Positions 4,986 to 5,029 of a DNA stretch of 5,029 nt are shown here, one piece after another. The notes under the pieces were generated by a model. That model was not told the origin of the DNA. It saw nothing but the letters and a program-made list of their open reading frames with translations, and searched no databases. Numbering within the stretch: position 1 is the first letter of the stretch; every line of letters begins with the position of its first letter. Made by a program: the position numbers and the translations under genes. The stretch is from Anaerolineaceae bacterium. Lineage in GTDB: Bacteria > Chloroflexota > Anaerolineae > Anaerolineales > Anaerolineaceae. The stretch is from the NCBI GenBank assembly GCA_003532515.1, contig DOEX01000278.1, positions 3,289 to 8,317 on the forward strand. Direction: 5' to 3'.

Positions 4986-5029
4986 CCCACACCCCAACCC
5001 TCAGCCTACGGCACGCAAGCAGTCCCCGG
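4986..5029. repeat. 44-bp dispersed repeat, copy 2 (reaches the window end)
   Basis: This is the second copy of the element at 4715-4758, same orientation, start-to-start distance 271 bp, two mismatches. It touches the right edge, so the element may continue beyond it. Two such copies in one intergenic region suggest a mobile or amplifying repeat family rather than a gene-specific signal. Confidence 0.85.

Larger units (their letters stand above)
4682..5029. other. Non-coding stretch built of short repeats and hairpins
   Basis: I see no plausible gene in these 348 bases on either strand. They hold two copies of a 44-bp element (4715-4758 and 4986-5029), a CATCCTGAGC-type hairpin (4831-4851) and three small inverted repeats (4878-4892, 4901-4918, 4926-4944). 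No clear terminator with a T-run follows the operon. A weak CAAAC...GTTTG pair (4685-4702) comes first but lacks a T-tract, so termination may use one of the repeat hairpins. Confidence 0.7.

Noticed and set aside
4715..5029. CRISPR array, since a repeat of about 44 bp recurs.
   Set aside because: There are only two copies 271 bp apart, and the intervening sequence is far longer than a spacer and contains other repeats. There are no cas genes.

Overview
The window looks like a piece of a bacterial chromosome of moderate GC content. I suspect a Chloroflexota (Anaerolineae-like) genome. The grounds are the short dispersed repeats in the right-hand intergenic region, including an ATCCTGAGC...GCGAAGGAT element of a kind I associate with such genomes, and the general look of the proteins. 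This is an impression and no marker gene proves it. There are no rRNA or tRNA genes, CRISPR arrays, transposases or phage genes.

Left part (1-1200), minus strand. At the left edge is the first codon stretch of a gene running out of the window (1-25), with a near-consensus promoter (TTGACG, 17 bp, TACAAT) and a ribosome binding site. Next come an intrinsic terminator (140-170) and the gene it serves (206-1045). That gene encodes a 279-residue, very acidic, probably tail-anchored protein: an N-terminal half of 22-residue (2 x 11) helical repeats, a linker, and one C-terminal membrane helix. Between it and the next gene is a divergent promoter region containing a 10-bp direct repeat spaced 31 bp apart.

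Middle (1172-1736), plus strand. A monocistronic mscL gene encodes the large mechanosensitive channel with an appended four-cysteine zinc ribbon. Its TATAAT box overlaps the upstream in-frame ATG, which fixes the true start at 1223. A 9-bp GC-rich hairpin follows the gene.

Right part (1752-4681), plus strand. A compact three-gene operon encodes a beta-class DNA amino-methyltransferase, a nucleoside phosphorylase (PNP/UDP family) and an alkaline-phosphatase-superfamily nucleotide pyrophosphatase/phosphodiesterase-like hydrolase. The genes overlap by 16 nt and then abut (TAA immediately followed by ATG). An extended -10 box ends 6 nt before the methyltransferase ATG, which suggests a leaderless transcript. 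The last two products fit one nucleotide-salvage route: a phosphodiesterase/phosphatase releases nucleotides or nucleosides, and a phosphorylase splits the nucleoside. Why a DNA methyltransferase leads the operon is unexplained and is the most interesting question here. No restriction endonuclease is visible.

Right edge (4682-5029). There is no gene. The stretch is a mosaic of short repeats and hairpins, including a 44-bp element present twice with two mismatches; the second copy reaches the end of the window.
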